NCBI GenBank assembly: GCA_031253985.1
Contig: JAIRVH010000043.1
Location: forward strand, 62,001-126,000
Direction of reading: 5' to 3'
Source of the DNA: Sphingobacterium sp.
Lineage (GTDB): Bacteria > Bacteroidota > Bacteroidia > Sphingobacteriales > Sphingobacteriaceae
Length of the DNA stretch: 64,000 bases
How positions within the stretch are numbered: the first letter of the stretch is position 1; the number at the start of each line of letters is the position of its first letter. This document shows positions 63,566-64,000 of the stretch, one piece after another. Made by a program: the position numbers and the translations under genes. The notes beneath the pieces are model-generated. The model was given only the letters and a program-made list of their open reading frames with translations, did no database searches and was not told the DNA's origin.

Positions 63566-64000
63566 TACGGTCTGTGGATTAGAGATTTAAAAAAGAAGAC
63601 TAAACAGATCAATACCAGTAGTACAATCAACACCCACCAATAAGTCACCGCTATATATTTTAAAAAGGCCAGAAAACTTTCTTTCTTACCTGTTTCTACA
63701 TCAATATTTTCTTCTTTGACATCAGCCATAAAATACTCTTCGGGGACAGCCGGAGAGGGAATAGGGTTTTCAATTGCAGGTATATACTCCAGGCTTTCGG
63801 CTTGTTTTGGCGCACTGATATCAGCTACTAAGCGATCCGGGGTTGGTATCTGCGGTGGTAATGGGGTATCCTGCGGACTGATTGTCTCCTGAAAGTTATC
63901 GCCAAGCAGCTGCGGTTTCCGATTTTGATTATTCTCAAACTTCCAGCCCCAGATGATGCAGATATCCTGTCCATTGGTGAAAATAAGATTGTCCTCTGGA
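63565..64000 (-). CDS. GTPase-operon protein, C-terminal part only (runs off the right edge)
   Basis: At least 144 codons. The visible part begins 'PEDNLIFTNGQDICIIWGW', has a Pro/Glu-rich linker ('SPQDTPLPPQIPTPDRL', 'AIENPIPSPAVPEEYF') and one transmembrane helix at the end ('TYWWVLIVLLVLICLVFFF') before 'KSLIHRP'. C-terminal anchoring would leave the N-terminal domain cytosolic. Its stop overlaps the next start, so the operon extends further upstream beyond this window. Confidence 0.6.
   Translation of the reverse strand, partial: PEDNLIFTNGQDICIIWGWKFENNQNRKPQLLGDNFQETISPQDTPLPPQIPTPDRLVADISAPKQAESLEYIPAIENPIPSPAVPEEYFMADVKEENIDVETGKKESFLAFLKYIAVTYWWVLIVLLVLICLVFFFKSLIHRP

Overview
The window looks like a chromosomal piece from a Bacteroidota species, most likely family Sphingobacteriaceae (a Sphingobacterium-like organism). 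This is inferred from gene content, not from a marker gene. It has two SusC/SusD pairs, many signal-peptidase-II lipoproteins with short lipoboxes, LytTR and AraC regulators, a DUF6520-like peptide, A-rich leaders instead of strong Shine-Dalgarno sequences, and TAnnTTTG-type -10 boxes. I found no rRNA or tRNA gene, CRISPR array or complete insertion sequence.

Layout. 1-5.7 kb: a DoxX-like membrane protein, a decayed sigma-factor-like frame, a two-gene unit (zinc metallopeptidase with a crystallin-like tail, then a GH29 alpha-L-fucosidase) and a leucine-rich-repeat protein. 5.8-10.2 kb: an AT-rich accessory stretch of small lipoproteins and membrane proteins, several frameshifted. 10.4-24.6 kb: a Sus-type locus on the minus strand (AraC regulator, SusC, SusD, three surface lipoproteins including a HEIGH metallopeptidase, then a TonB-dependent receptor, a LytS-type kinase and a LytTR regulator). 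Two of the lipoproteins end in the same DUF4859-like module. 24.8-31.6 kb: a hipB-like gene with its operator and a gutted hipA, accessory lipoproteins, an S41 protease, and AraC and Crp-like regulators. 31.7-38.1 kb: a second susC/susD pair led by a TlpA-like thioredoxin, behind striking arrays with an exact 11-bp period.

39-53.3 kb is a defence-like and repeat-rich island. It holds a GIY-YIG/DUF2075 ATPase/S24 fusion next to a MazG-like pyrophosphohydrolase, a phage-tailspike-like beta-helix protein, a complete AbiEi/AbiEii toxin-antitoxin pair with twin palindromic operators, a YidD homologue and a solitary HsdR-N nuclease-like protein. A segment of about 1.46 kb (end of the ATPase gene, mazG and a secreted NTF2-like gene) is duplicated in direct orientation about 7.9 kb away, where the mazG copy is frameshifted and the ATPase copy truncated. 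The NTF2-like gene is present three times.

53.4-54.7 kb carries a secreted thermonuclease and a cysteine-rich SH3 protein. From 54.7 kb to the right edge the minus strand carries one tight operon of at least nine genes around a P-loop GTPase, with five predicted single- or multi-pass membrane proteins, an outer-membrane barrel-like protein and a lipoprotein with seven repeats. I do not recognise this as a named system. It is one of the best candidates for undescribed biology here, together with the 11-bp arrays and the ATPase/MazG module.
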